Origin: Clostridium sp. CAG:411
GTDB taxonomy: Bacteria > Bacillota > Clostridia > Lachnospirales > Lachnospiraceae
Direction: 5' to 3'
Length of the DNA: 14,340 bases
NCBI GenBank assembly: GCA_000437275.1
Contig: FR899718.1
Location: 10,763-25,102, forward strand
Each line of letters starts with the position of its first letter. Position 1 is the stretch's first letter. Both the position numbers and the translations under genes were made by a program. Below the pieces are notes generated by a model, which did no database searches, was not told the DNA's origin, and worked only from the letters and a program-made list of their open reading frames with translations. Shown here piece after piece: positions 1-6,405 of the stretch.

Positions 1-1038
1 AATTTCAGCCATTGCCTTAGCAACTGCAATTGTACCAGCCGCAAAATTAGACATTTCGAAACATCCCATTGGTCCGTTCCATACTACTGTCTTAGCACCC
101 TTTACAGCATCTGCATATAACTCAGCAGTCTTAGGTCCGATATCTAATCCTAACCATCCTGCTTCTAATCCTTCTTTATCTGTAACAACCTTTGTATTTG
201 CATTGTTATCAAACTTATCTGCTGCCATTGTATCTACAGGAATTAATAATTTCTTACCATTTGCTTCAGCCTTAGCCATCATTTCCTTTGCATAATCTAC
301 ATAATCAGCTTCAAATAAAGAATCACCGATTGCATATCCTTTTGCTGAAAGGAATGTAAATGCCATACCACCACCAATAATCAAAGTATCTACTTTGTCA
401 AGAAGATTATTAATAACAGAAATCTTAGAAGAAACCTTAGATCCACCTAAAATTGCTACGAATGGTCTTTCTGGATTGTTTACAGCATTTCCTAAGAAAT
501 CAATTTCCTTCTGCATTAAATATCCAACTACTGCTGTATCAACAAACTTTGTAACACCAACATTTGAACAATGTGCTCTATGAGCTGTACCAAATGCATC
601 ATTTACAAATACGTCACATAAAGAAGCTAATTCTTTTGAGAATTCTTCTCCGTTCTTTGTTTCTTCTGCTCTATAACGAGTGTTCTCTAATAATACAACA
701 TCACCATCGTTCATAGCTGCTACTGCTGCCTTTGCATTTTCACCAACAACAGTTGCATCTGCTGCAAATTTTACTTCCTGTCCTAATAATTCTGATAAAC
801 GAACAGCAACTGGAGCTAAAGATAATTCTGGCTTTGGCTCTCCCTTTGGCTTACCTAAATGTGAGCAAAGAATAACCTTTCCTCCGTCAGCAATCAACTT
901 TTTGATTGTAGGCAATGCAGCAACCAAACGGTTTTCATCTGTAATTTTTCCATCCTGTAATGGTACATTAAAATCACAACGTACTAAAACTTTTTTACCT
1001 TTTACGTTAATATCATCTACTGATTTCTTATTTAACAT
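1..1038 (-). CDS. pgk: Phosphoglycerate kinase, 3' end cut off by the window
   Basis: Cytosolic glycolytic enzyme that moves the acyl phosphate of 1,3-bisphosphoglycerate to ADP, giving ATP and 3-phosphoglycerate. The first 346 codons are present; the family is about 395-400 residues, so roughly 50 are missing, including the GGGDS nucleotide loop near the C-terminus. Visible landmarks: RCDFNVP at residues 20-26, SHLGKPKG substrate loop, LLENTRY, NDAFGTAHRAH, ILGGSKVSSK (usually GGAKVSDK), and VVWNGPMGCFE close to the left edge. Two in-frame ATGs lie 6 nt apart (1044 and 1038). The inner one is chosen because AGAAAGGA (1047-1054) sits 8 nt before it but only about 2 nt before the outer one, and because MLNKKSVDD looks like the usual Pgk N-terminus. 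It lies 170 nt downstream of gap behind a terminator. No separate promoter is convincing, so expression probably depends on readthrough or an unrecognised promoter. Confidence 0.97.
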   Translation of the reverse strand, partial: MLNKKSVDDINVKGKKVLVRCDFNVPLQDGKITDENRLVAALPTIKKLIADGGKVILCSHLGKPKGEPKPELSLAPVAVRLSELLGQEVKFAADATVVGENAKAAVAAMNDGDVVLLENTRYRAEETKNGEEFSKELASLCDVFVNDAFGTAHRAHCSNVGVTKFVDTAVVGYLMQKEIDFLGNAVNNPERPFVAILGGSKVSSKISVINNLLDKVDTLIIGGGMAFTFLSAKGYAIGDSLFEADYVDYAKEMMAKAEANGKKLLIPVDTMAADKFDNNANTKVVTDKEGLEAGWLGLDIGPKTAELYADAVKGAKTVVWNGPMGCFEMSNFAAGTIAVAKAMAEI

Positions 1039-1070
1039 TTTCATTTTCCTTTCTGAATTCATTTTTATTG

Positions 1071-1110
1071 AAAGAACAATTAAAATTTAAAAAACTTCTT
1101 TTTGTTCTTT
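1071..1110 (-). repeat. Inverted repeat (leader hairpin) ahead of pgk
   Basis: A perfect 9-bp inverted repeat, AAAGAACAA at 1071-1079 and TTGTTCTTT at 1102-1110, encloses 22 AT-rich nt. It lies between the gap terminator and the pgk ribosome site. In RNA it could be a weak hairpin that stabilises or processes the pgk message; as DNA it could be an operator. AT-rich sequence makes chance repeats likelier. Confidence 0.4.
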
Positions 1111-1138
1111 TTTCTTATTCCAAAACTTTTTGCAAAGC

Positions 1139-1172
1139 AAAAAGGCCCGGTCCAAAAGACCGGACCTTTTTT
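1139..1172 (-). terminator. Intrinsic terminator after gap
   Basis: On the minus strand a GC-rich stem GGTCCGGTC pairs with GACCGGGCC (one G-T wobble) around a short T-rich loop. The stem is extended by five A-T pairs, and the 3' arm ends in a run of T. It starts about 36 nt after the gap stop codon. The flanking A run also gives it terminator shape on the plus strand, although no plus-strand gene is seen. It separates gap from pgk. Confidence 0.9.
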
Positions 1173-1208
1173 AGGTCTATAAAAGTGCTTAACACTATTC
1201 TTCTTGAA

Positions 1209-2225
1209 TTATGCTAATTCTGAGAAGTATTTGATTGTTCTAACCATCTGGCTTGTGTATGAGTTTTCATTATCATACCAAGAAACAACCTGTACTTCAT
1301 ATAAATCGTCAGCTACCTTAGAAACCATTGTCTGTGTAGCGTCGAATAAAGAACCAAATCTCATTCCAACGATATCAGAAGAAACGATTTCATCTTCGTT
1401 ATAACCGAATGATTCATTTGAAGCTGCCTTCATAGCTGCATTGATACCTTCAACAGTAACATCTGTACCCTTAACAACTGCTGTTAAGATTGTTGTAGAA
1501 CCTGTTGGAGTTGGAACACGCTGAGCAGATCCGATTAACTTTCCGTTTAATTCTGGAATAACTAATCCGATAGCCTTAGCTGCACCTGTTGAGTTAGGAA
1601 CAATATTTACTGCAGCTGCACGAGATCTTCTTAAGTCACCCTTTCTCTGAGGACCATCAAGAGTCATCTGATCACCTGTGTAAGCATGAATTGTGCACAT
1701 GATACCAGACTGGATTGCTGCATACTTATTTAATGCATCAGCCATAGGAGCTAAGCAGTTTGTTGTACAAGATGCTGCTGAAATTACTGTATCTTCAGCC
1801 TTTAATGTGTTATGGTTTACATTGTAAACGATTGTAGGAAGGTCATTTCCTGCTGGTGCAGAAATAACAACTTTACGAGCACCTGCCTTAATATGTGCAG
1901 AAGCTTTTTCCTTAGATGTATAGAAACCTGTACACTCTAATACAACGTCAACGTTTAATGCACCCCATGGGCACTTGCTAGCATCAGCTTCAGCGTAGAT
2001 CTTGATTTCTTTTCCATCAACTGTGATTGAATCTTCTCCAGCTTTTACTGTATCAGCCTTTTCGTACTTACCCTGTGATGAATCATACTTTAATAAGTGT
2101 GCTAACATCTTTGGGCTTGTTAAATCGTTGATTGCTACTACTTCATATCCCTCTGCACCGAACATCTGTCTGAATGCAAGACGTCCGATACGTCCAAAAC
2201 CATTAATTGCTACTTTTACTGCCAT
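1209..2225 (-). CDS. gap: Glyceraldehyde-3-phosphate dehydrogenase, NAD-dependent type
   Basis: Complete 338-residue glycolytic enzyme that oxidises glyceraldehyde-3-phosphate with NAD+ and inorganic phosphate to 1,3-bisphosphoglycerate. The Rossmann motif NGFGRIGR is at residues 8-15. Asp34 in AINDLT is the residue that selects NAD over NADP in this family. The active-site loop ASCTTNCLAP carries the catalytic Cys153, and His180 in TIHAYTGDQ is the expected base. Length matches the family. The ATG is fixed by AGGAGG (2234-2239) 8 nt upstream. It has its own promoter (2343-2371) and a terminator (1139-1172), so it can be a single-gene transcript, with pgk next in the pathway and on the same strand. 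Nothing in the protein looks damaged. Confidence 0.98.
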   Translation of the reverse strand: MAVKVAINGFGRIGRLAFRQMFGAEGYEVVAINDLTSPKMLAHLLKYDSSQGKYEKADTVKAGEDSITVDGKEIKIYAEADASKCPWGALNVDVVLECTGFYTSKEKASAHIKAGARKVVISAPAGNDLPTIVYNVNHNTLKAEDTVISAASCTTNCLAPMADALNKYAAIQSGIMCTIHAYTGDQMTLDGPQRKGDLRRSRAAAVNIVPNSTGAAKAIGLVIPELNGKLIGSAQRVPTPTGSTTILTAVVKGTDVTVEGINAAMKAASNESFGYNEDEIVSSDIVGMRFGSLFDATQTMVSKVADDLYEVQVVSWYDNENSYTSQMVRTIKYFSELA

Positions 2226-2273
2226 GTTTTGTTCCTCCTAAAAATTATAATTTTTAATGTATACTGCCTGTCC

Positions 2274-2293
2274 ATGTTTTGCAAGCAAAACAT
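2274..2293. promoter_or_regulatory. 20-bp perfect palindrome in the gap leader
   Basis: ATGTTTTGC (2274-2282) and GCAAAACAT (2285-2293) are perfect 9-bp arms around two bases, AA. It lies between the gap promoter and the gap start, about 45-60 nt downstream of the predicted transcription start. The very short centre fits a dimeric repressor operator better than an RNA hairpin, though an 8-bp stem with a 4-nt loop is possible. The core CAAGCAA/TTGCTTG recurs beside the -35 at 2355-2361. The regulator is unknown. Confidence 0.55.
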
Positions 2294-2342
2294 TGCGAAC
2301 AGTAATTCACAAAATTGTTTGTTCTTACAAACCTCGCTTATT

Positions 2343-2371
2343 ATTTTATACAATTTGCTTGTAAAATGCAA
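2343..2371 (-). promoter_or_regulatory. Sigma-A promoter of gap
   Basis: Minus-strand -35 TTGCAT (2366-2371), 17-bp spacer, -10 TAAAAT (2343-2348). Predicted start near 2336, giving a leader of about 110 nt. The spacer and -35 contain a smaller inverted repeat, GCTTG-7 nt-CAAGC (2357-2373). Four T-tracts (A-tracts on the coding strand) lie upstream from 2383 to 2438 and could act as an UP element. Confidence 0.65.
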
Positions 2372-2382
2372 GCGTTCTTTTC

Positions 2383-2438
2383 TTTTTTTTTCATTTCCAA
2401 CCTTTTTTTTGTAAAAGAGACTTTTTTTGTATTTTTTT
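2383..2438 (-). promoter_or_regulatory. A-tract array upstream of the gap promoter
   Basis: Runs of 9, 8, 7 and 7 A residues on the minus strand (2383-2391, 2403-2410, 2422-2428, 2432-2438) start 11 bp upstream of the -35. Centres are about 20, 18 and 10 bp apart, near whole helical turns. This fits intrinsic bending and an UP element for a strongly expressed glycolytic gene. It also covers most of the 275-bp gap between glgA and gap, where no clear glgA terminator is seen. Confidence 0.4.
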
Positions 2439-2500
2439 GTGCAACTTTCACAATAATTATAGATTGCACCATTATGTCAACTTTTATTCGGCTTTTTTCA

Positions 2501-3946
2501 TTATTCGCCCAGCAAATTTCGATACAATGCTTCATACTTTCGTGCTGACGTTTCCCATGAAAAATCTGCCTGCATACAACGATCAATCATTTTATTCCAT
2601 TCTCGCTTCTTGTTTTGGAACACATGTTTTGCATAGCGAATCGTATTCAACATTTCATGTGCATTATAATTTGCAAACGAAAAGCCTGTACCTGTACTTT
2701 CATATTCGTTATATGGTACTACAGTATCTTTTAATCCACCTGTTTCTCGAACGATTGGAACAGTTCCATATCGTAGACTCATAAGCTGACTTAATCCACA
2801 TGGTTCAAACAAGGATGGCATCAAAAATGCATCACAGGATGCATAAAGCTTATGTGACATCTCATTTGCGTAATAAATATTAGCAGATACTCTGTCAGGA
2901 TATTTCCACGCATAATGACGGAATAAATGTTCATATTTACCCTCACCAGTTCCAATTACAACAAGTTGTGTATCTTCATCGCATATTTCCTCGATTACAT
3001 AGTCAACCAAATCTAAGCCCTTCTGATCGGTCAAACGACTACAAATTCCAATCATGAACTTTTTGTCATCTCTGACAAGCCCCAGTTCCTCTTGAAATGC
3101 ACGTTTATTTTTTATCTTTTCTTTACGGAAATTTTTCTGTGTATAGTTTTGGTAAATACACGGATCTGTTTCCGGATTATAAACTTCATAATCAATACCA
3201 TTTAAAATACCAGTCAAATCGTTTTCTCTTGCCCGAATCAATCCATCCAGACCTTCTCCATAAAATGGCATCTTTATTTCTTCTGCATATGTTTCGCTTA
3301 CGGTTGTAATCGCATCTGCATATACCAGTCCACCTTTTAAATAATTTGCATCTCCATAAGCTTCCAGTTTATCTGATGTGAAATAATAAGAATTTAATCC
3401 TGTCATATCTTTTACTGCTTTTAAATCCCATACACCTTGGAATTTTAAATTATGAATGGTCATAACCATTTTAATACCGCGGAAAAACTCTCCACCATTA
3501 AAGGTATCTTTTATGTATACTGGTATCAATCCAGTCTGCCAATCGTGGCAATGTATGATATCCGGCCTAAAGTCTAACAAAGGCAATGCGGAAAGTGCTG
3601 CCCTTGAGAAAAATGCAAATTTCTCCATATCCTCATGAATATGATTATATGGCTGAAAACCACTAAAATAAAACTCATTATCTATAAAATAGTATTTGAT
3701 GCCCTCGTATTCCGTCTCCAATATACCCACATACTGACTTCTCCAAGCCAATTTCATGTAAAAGTGGGTCTTATACTGCATCTGGTTTTTATATTCAACC
3801 GGAATGGCTGTATAATTTGGAATCATTACCCGTACATCAAACTCCTCTTTATTAAAATATTTTGGCAACGAGCCTACTACGTCTGCCAATCCCCCTGTTT
3901 TTATAAAAGGATACGCTTCTGAAGCGATAAATAGTACATTCTTCAT
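2501..3946 (-). CDS. glgA: Glycogen synthase, ADP-glucose type (GT5)
   Basis: 481-residue cytosolic glycosyltransferase that extends alpha-1,4-glucan from ADP-glucose. N-terminal GT5 domain: KTGGLADVVGSLP begins at Lys16, the ADP-glucose-binding lysine; HDWQTG near residue 134; HNLKFQG near 165. C-terminal GT-B domain: SRLTDQKG with Arg304 and Lys309, and FEPCGLSQ with Glu381, then ETGGLKDTV. Length is normal for GlgA. The open frame extends 10 codons further up, but the ATG at 3946 is chosen because a GGAGGAGG site (3955-3962) lies 8 nt before it, and because MKNVLFIASEAYPF is the typical family start. It lies downstream of spo0A and upstream of gap. No other glg genes are in the window. A TATAAT box at 3987-3992 suggests its own promoter. 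Confidence 0.96.
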   Translation of the reverse strand: MKNVLFIASEAYPFIKTGGLADVVGSLPKYFNKEEFDVRVMIPNYTAIPVEYKNQMQYKTHFYMKLAWRSQYVGILETEYEGIKYYFIDNEFYFSGFQPYNHIHEDMEKFAFFSRAALSALPLLDFRPDIIHCHDWQTGLIPVYIKDTFNGGEFFRGIKMVMTIHNLKFQGVWDLKAVKDMTGLNSYYFTSDKLEAYGDANYLKGGLVYADAITTVSETYAEEIKMPFYGEGLDGLIRARENDLTGILNGIDYEVYNPETDPCIYQNYTQKNFRKEKIKNKRAFQEELGLVRDDKKFMIGICSRLTDQKGLDLVDYVIEEICDEDTQLVVIGTGEGKYEHLFRHYAWKYPDRVSANIYYANEMSHKLYASCDAFLMPSLFEPCGLSQLMSLRYGTVPIVRETGGLKDTVVPYNEYESTGTGFSFANYNAHEMLNTIRYAKHVFQNKKREWNKMIDRCMQADFSWETSARKYEALYRNLLGE

Positions 3947-3986
3947 ACCGTTTTCCTCCTCCGTACTTTTACTCAATCCTTATTCA

Positions 3987-4018
3987 ATTATAACTTATTT
4001 ACACTTTCAATTAAAGTG
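3987..4018 (-). promoter_or_regulatory. Putative glgA promoter with overlapping dyad
   Basis: A consensus TATAAT -10 lies at 3987-3992 on the minus strand, 41 nt before the glgA start. At the 17-bp position the -35 would be the weak TTTAAT (4010-4015). That -35 lies inside a perfect inverted repeat, CACTTT (4002-4007) and AAAGTG (4013-4018) with a 5-bp centre. A poor -35 covered by a dyad fits a regulated promoter, either activated or repressed. The regulator is unknown. Confidence 0.5.
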
Positions 4019-4039
4019 CTTATTTTTATAATTATAAGC
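4018..4039. repeat. Second inverted repeat upstream of glgA
   Basis: GCTTAT (4018-4023) and ATAAGC (4034-4039) form a 6-bp inverted repeat around 10 AT-rich bases. It abuts and shares one base with the dyad at 4002-4018. The rest of the 260-bp spo0A-glgA gap holds a long-loop inverted repeat near 4060-4105 (GCTGCCT against AGGCAAC), a one-mismatch 0A box at 4182-4188 and no convincing terminator for spo0A. Confidence 0.3.
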
Positions 4040-4206
4040 TCTATTGCTGCCGTTGCCATTTTTATTAGCTGCCTAAAATCAAAAAAGAACATTCAGGCAA
4101 CAAATACCCTTTGCTTTTTTTATCCCCAATTTAACTTTTTATGTTTATTTCATGTAAACTTTTCCTATATTTCAATATTTCATCGACATAGTTCCATCTT
4201 TACAGA

Positions 4207-5001
4207 CTATATTCTCATTTTGTATTCCAAACGTATCTTATCTGCAATCAATGCAACAAATTCTGAATTTGTTGGTTTTCCTTTTCCATTGCTAACGGTA
4301 TATCCAAATAACTCATCAATGGTATCCATTTTTCCACGACTCCATGCGACTTCAATAGCATGACGGATTGCTCGCTCTACACGACTTGGTGTTGTTTTAT
4401 GCTGCTTTGCGATCGTTGGATATAGTTGCTTTGTAATAGAATTAAGCATTTCTGAATCATTTACTGACATCATAATGGCATCTCTTAAATACTGATACCC
4501 TTTGATATGTGCAGGTACTCCAATTTCATGAATGATATTTGTGACATCCGTTTCTAAGGTATATTCCTTGCTTTTTTTACCATTTACATAAAATCTTCCC
4601 TTTGTATCTTCCAAGTTTTGGTCAGTAATTGATGCATATACCTGCTGTATTCTGGCAATCATAGCATCATAGTCAAACGGTTTCAGCATATAATAATCTG
4701 CCCCAACTTCAAAAGCTCTTTCCATCATACTCTCTTGACTAATTGATGACACTACAATAAATGCCGTCTTTACTGTTTCTTGTTTTTTTATACGCTCTAT
4801 TACACTCAGTCCATCTAATTGTGTCAACAGTAAATCAAGTAACACAACATCCGGTTTCTTTTGGTTTATCATTTCCATTGCAGCCATTCCATCTGTCGCT
4901 GACCCTACAACATGTATTGCAGGATTATCTTCCAGTACACCCTTCATAATCTCAATCATTCTTTCGTTGTCATCTACTATAGCTACGTTAATGCTTGTCA
5001 T
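4207..5001 (-). CDS. spo0A: Stage 0 sporulation master regulator Spo0A
   Basis: 264-residue response regulator that, when phosphorylated, switches the cell into sporulation and controls stationary-phase genes by binding 0A boxes. Receiver domain, residues 1-120: acidic pair Asp10-Asp11, phospho-acceptor Asp56 in VVLLDLLL, Ser85-Ser86 after FIVV, and Lys107 in MLKPFD. After a variable linker, the Spo0A-specific DNA-binding domain covers about residues 155-264, with HIKGYQYLRDAI and the hallmark SRVERAIRHAIEVAWSRG recognition region. The ATG is set by GGAGG (5009-5013) 7 nt upstream. The gene has a sigma-A promoter at 5095-5123 and two perfect 0A boxes upstream, suggesting autoregulation. It follows an M15 peptidase gene instead of following spoIVB directly as in most relatives. 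Confidence 0.98.
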   Translation of the reverse strand: MTSINVAIVDDNERMIEIMKGVLEDNPAIHVVGSATDGMAAMEMINQKKPDVVLLDLLLTQLDGLSVIERIKKQETVKTAFIVVSSISQESMMERAFEVGADYYMLKPFDYDAMIARIQQVYASITDQNLEDTKGRFYVNGKKSKEYTLETDVTNIIHEIGVPAHIKGYQYLRDAIMMSVNDSEMLNSITKQLYPTIAKQHKTTPSRVERAIRHAIEVAWSRGKMDTIDELFGYTVSNGKGKPTNSEFVALIADKIRLEYKMRI

Positions 5002-5055
5002 GAAAAGTCCTCCATATATTTTCCTAGTCTTGTTTCTATGTTTCTAAATTGGCCG

Positions 5056-5074
5056 ATATCAAACAAAATGATAT
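5056..5074. repeat. Small inverted repeat in the spo0A leader
   Basis: ATATCA (5056-5061) and TGATAT (5069-5074) are perfect 6-bp arms with a 7-nt centre, about 15-30 nt after the predicted spo0A transcription start. It could be a weak operator or a weak RNA hairpin. The AT-rich arms lower its significance. Confidence 0.3.
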
Positions 5075-5094
5075 TAGTTTTTCCACCCTTTTGC

Positions 5095-5123
5095 ATTATA
5101 TCTTTCTATTCGGCTTTTTTCAA
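5095..5123 (-). promoter_or_regulatory. Sigma-A promoter of spo0A
   Basis: Minus-strand -35 TTGAAA (5118-5123), exactly 17 bp spacer, -10 TATAAT (5095-5100). Predicted start near 5088, giving a leader of about 87 nt. No sigma-H pattern (AGGA-type -35 with GAAT) with proper spacing was found here, although sigma-H drives one spo0A promoter in Bacillus. Confidence 0.75.
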
Positions 5124-5141
5124 CTTTTTATCATCGCATAA

Positions 5142-5148
5142 TTCGACA
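5142..5148 (-). promoter_or_regulatory. 0A box (Spo0A site), promoter-proximal
   Basis: TGTCGAA on the minus strand matches the Spo0A-binding core TGNCGAA perfectly. Its centre is near -57 relative to the predicted spo0A start, 18 bp upstream of the -35, a position suited to activation by bound Spo0A~P. Confidence 0.7.
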
Positions 5149-5174
5149 CAGGCAGTAAAATAATACAAAAATTC

Positions 5175-6173
5175 TTACTTTTCGACATTTGCCACTTTTT
5201 GGAAGTGCTGATAATCTTTTACTGTTTTCCAGTCTCCGCCCCAAGTAAAACCATAGCTTTCAAACAATTTATATACTTCATCATTTCTTTGAATCATATA
5301 GTTTTTGTATTTTCCATCACATTTGCTGCTATCACGATCTGCATAAACAGCACCATTTTTTGGGCTGATTGTTCCACTGCTATCAATATATGGATTTATT
5401 TGTGGGTTTATGTCAATAGCACATCCATAGGAATGCTTCGACAAATGTGTACTTCCAGCTACCAGTCGATAATTAAAACAACTTGTATTGTTATCTTCCA
5501 TTGAGGCTGTGTCATCTGCCCCATATTCATCGATCAGTTTCATCTTCTCAATCGGATAGTTACGTTTATACAGTTTATAAAATATTTCTACTACATCCTG
5601 CGCTATATCTTTATGTACAACCATTTCTCCAGATTTAATTTTCCCATCAAATCCATAATGTTTTAACGAAAGATACCGCAAATCAGAATACGAAATATCT
5701 TCATTCTTTTTATACGACTTTCCATCCATTCTTTTCTTGATAGCAGGGGGAATCGGTTGCATATAAAAGCCCATCTTATATATGTTTGCTTCTTCAGGAA
5801 GTACCACTACAGTAATCGAATCCCCACTCTCCTCCTGTCCTTTAGAATGACAGCTTATTACGCATTTTCCAGCCTTATTTGCAGTAATGGTACCTGTTTC
5901 GTCTATGGATGCCACCGAGCTATCCTCACTTTCCCATATAACATTTTTGTTCTCCACCAGCTTGTCATCTTCATAAACTTTCAGTGTCTTTTTTTGATTT
6001 TTCTTGAGATCCATTTCCTTTGTTTTATTCTTCTTTATCATTACCTTTGTTGTGTCTGTAGAACTTTTTGTTTGCTTTCCCACTTCTTGACACTTTTCTG
6101 CAAAAGGCTTCCAAAATAACAATACAACGATTAAAATAATTCCCAACACAATTCCAGTCTGTTTTTTATCCAC
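5175..6173 (-). CDS. Membrane-anchored BIG2-domain M15 metallopeptidase (D,D-carboxypeptidase-like)
   Basis: 332 residues. An N-terminal hydrophobic segment (about 7-21) with KxxFAEK after it looks like a signal anchor or signal peptide, so the rest should be outside the membrane. One BIG2 Ig-like domain covers about 43-125 (VIWESEDSSVASI, then GTITANKAGKCVISC). The C-terminal M15 domain has the zinc ligands His247 and Asp254 in SKHSYGCAIDINP and His323 in DYQHF, with Asp320 as the likely catalytic acid, plus the typical WGGDW. The M15 family cleaves D-alanyl or L-Ala-D-Glu bonds of peptidoglycan peptides; which bond is cut here is not decided. Start is GTG at 6173 with GGAG 4 and 10 nt before it (6178-6187). 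It sits between spoIVB and spo0A. A role in spore cortex or germ-cell wall work is plausible but inferred only from position. Confidence 0.88.
   Translation of the reverse strand: MDKKQTGIVLGIILIVVLLFWKPFAEKCQEVGKQTKSSTDTTKVMIKKNKTKEMDLKKNQKKTLKVYEDDKLVENKNVIWESEDSSVASIDETGTITANKAGKCVISCHSKGQEESGDSITVVVLPEEANIYKMGFYMQPIPPAIKKRMDGKSYKKNEDISYSDLRYLSLKHYGFDGKIKSGEMVVHKDIAQDVVEIFYKLYKRNYPIEKMKLIDEYGADDTASMEDNNTSCFNYRLVAGSTHLSKHSYGCAIDINPQINPYIDSSGTISPKNGAVYADRDSSKCDGKYKNYMIQRNDEVYKLFESYGFTWGGDWKTVKDYQHFQKVANVEK
5181..5187 (-). promoter_or_regulatory. 0A box (Spo0A site), distal, inside the peptidase 3' end
   Basis: A second perfect TGTCGAA, centred 39 bp from the first and near -96 relative to the spo0A start. 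It overlaps the last codons (Asn-Val-Glu-Lys) of the M15 peptidase, so coding constraint may explain it in part. Two same-orientation perfect sites within 46 bp upstream of spo0A itself make chance unlikely. Confidence 0.55.
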
Positions 6174-6259
6174 TTTTCTCCAACTCCAACTCTTTTTTAT
6201 TTTCGGTTTTCATATCACGTTAATCAACTATTTAAATGTCTGAAAACAGTAAACTATAC

Positions 6260-6306
6260 ATTCTACTCAGATTGATAGAATATAGAAAGAAAGGGGCTTT
6301 TCTATA
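6260..6306 (-). repeat. Two tandem inverted repeats in the peptidase leader
   Basis: ATTCTA (6260-6265) with TAGAAT (6276-6281), and directly beside it TATAGAAA (6281-6288) with TTTCTATA (6299-6306). The arms are perfect, the centres 10 nt each. Both fall just downstream of the predicted transcription start near 6314, so the first 55 nt of the message could fold into two hairpins, or the DNA could hold operators. The second has a GC-rich loop (CCCC on the minus strand) but no T run, so it is not a normal terminator for spoIVB. Confidence 0.4.
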
Positions 6307-6320
6307 CACTTATCCCAGAT

Positions 6321-6329
6321 AGTATAACA
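6321..6329 (-). promoter_or_regulatory. Putative extended -10 promoter of the M15 peptidase
   Basis: Minus strand TGTTATACT is an extended -10 (TG, one base, TATACT). The -35 position holds only TTCGCC at 18 bp, a weak match, as is common for extended -10 promoters. The leader to the GTG start would be about 140 nt. No clean sigma-E, G or K promoter was found in this 232-bp gap. Confidence 0.45.
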
Positions 6330-6405
6330 TAAGGAACTCTCTTTGGCGAACTTTTATAGCATTATTTCCACCCATAGCTACCCTTATCTATATAAGTCAC
6401 TCCCC

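Noticed and set aside
2456..2480. Perfect TTGACA (2475-2480) and TATAAT (2456-2461) on the minus strand just after glgA
   Set aside because: The spacer is only 13 bp, too short for a sigma-A promoter. The gap promoter at 2343-2371 has a proper 17-bp spacer.
3947..3976. Upstream in-frame start for glgA adding 10 residues (MSKSTEEENG)
   Set aside because: No ribosome site before it; the GGAGGAGG lies inside this stretch at the right distance for the inner ATG.
3990..4065. 23-codon minus-strand frame (MATAAIELIII...) before glgA
   Set aside because: No ribosome site, overlaps the glgA promoter dyads, and length is within chance.
4060..4105. Inverted repeat GCTGCCT/AGGCAAC as a spo0A terminator
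   Set aside because: 7-bp stem with a loop of about 20 nt and no T run on the transcribed side; not a convincing intrinsic terminator.
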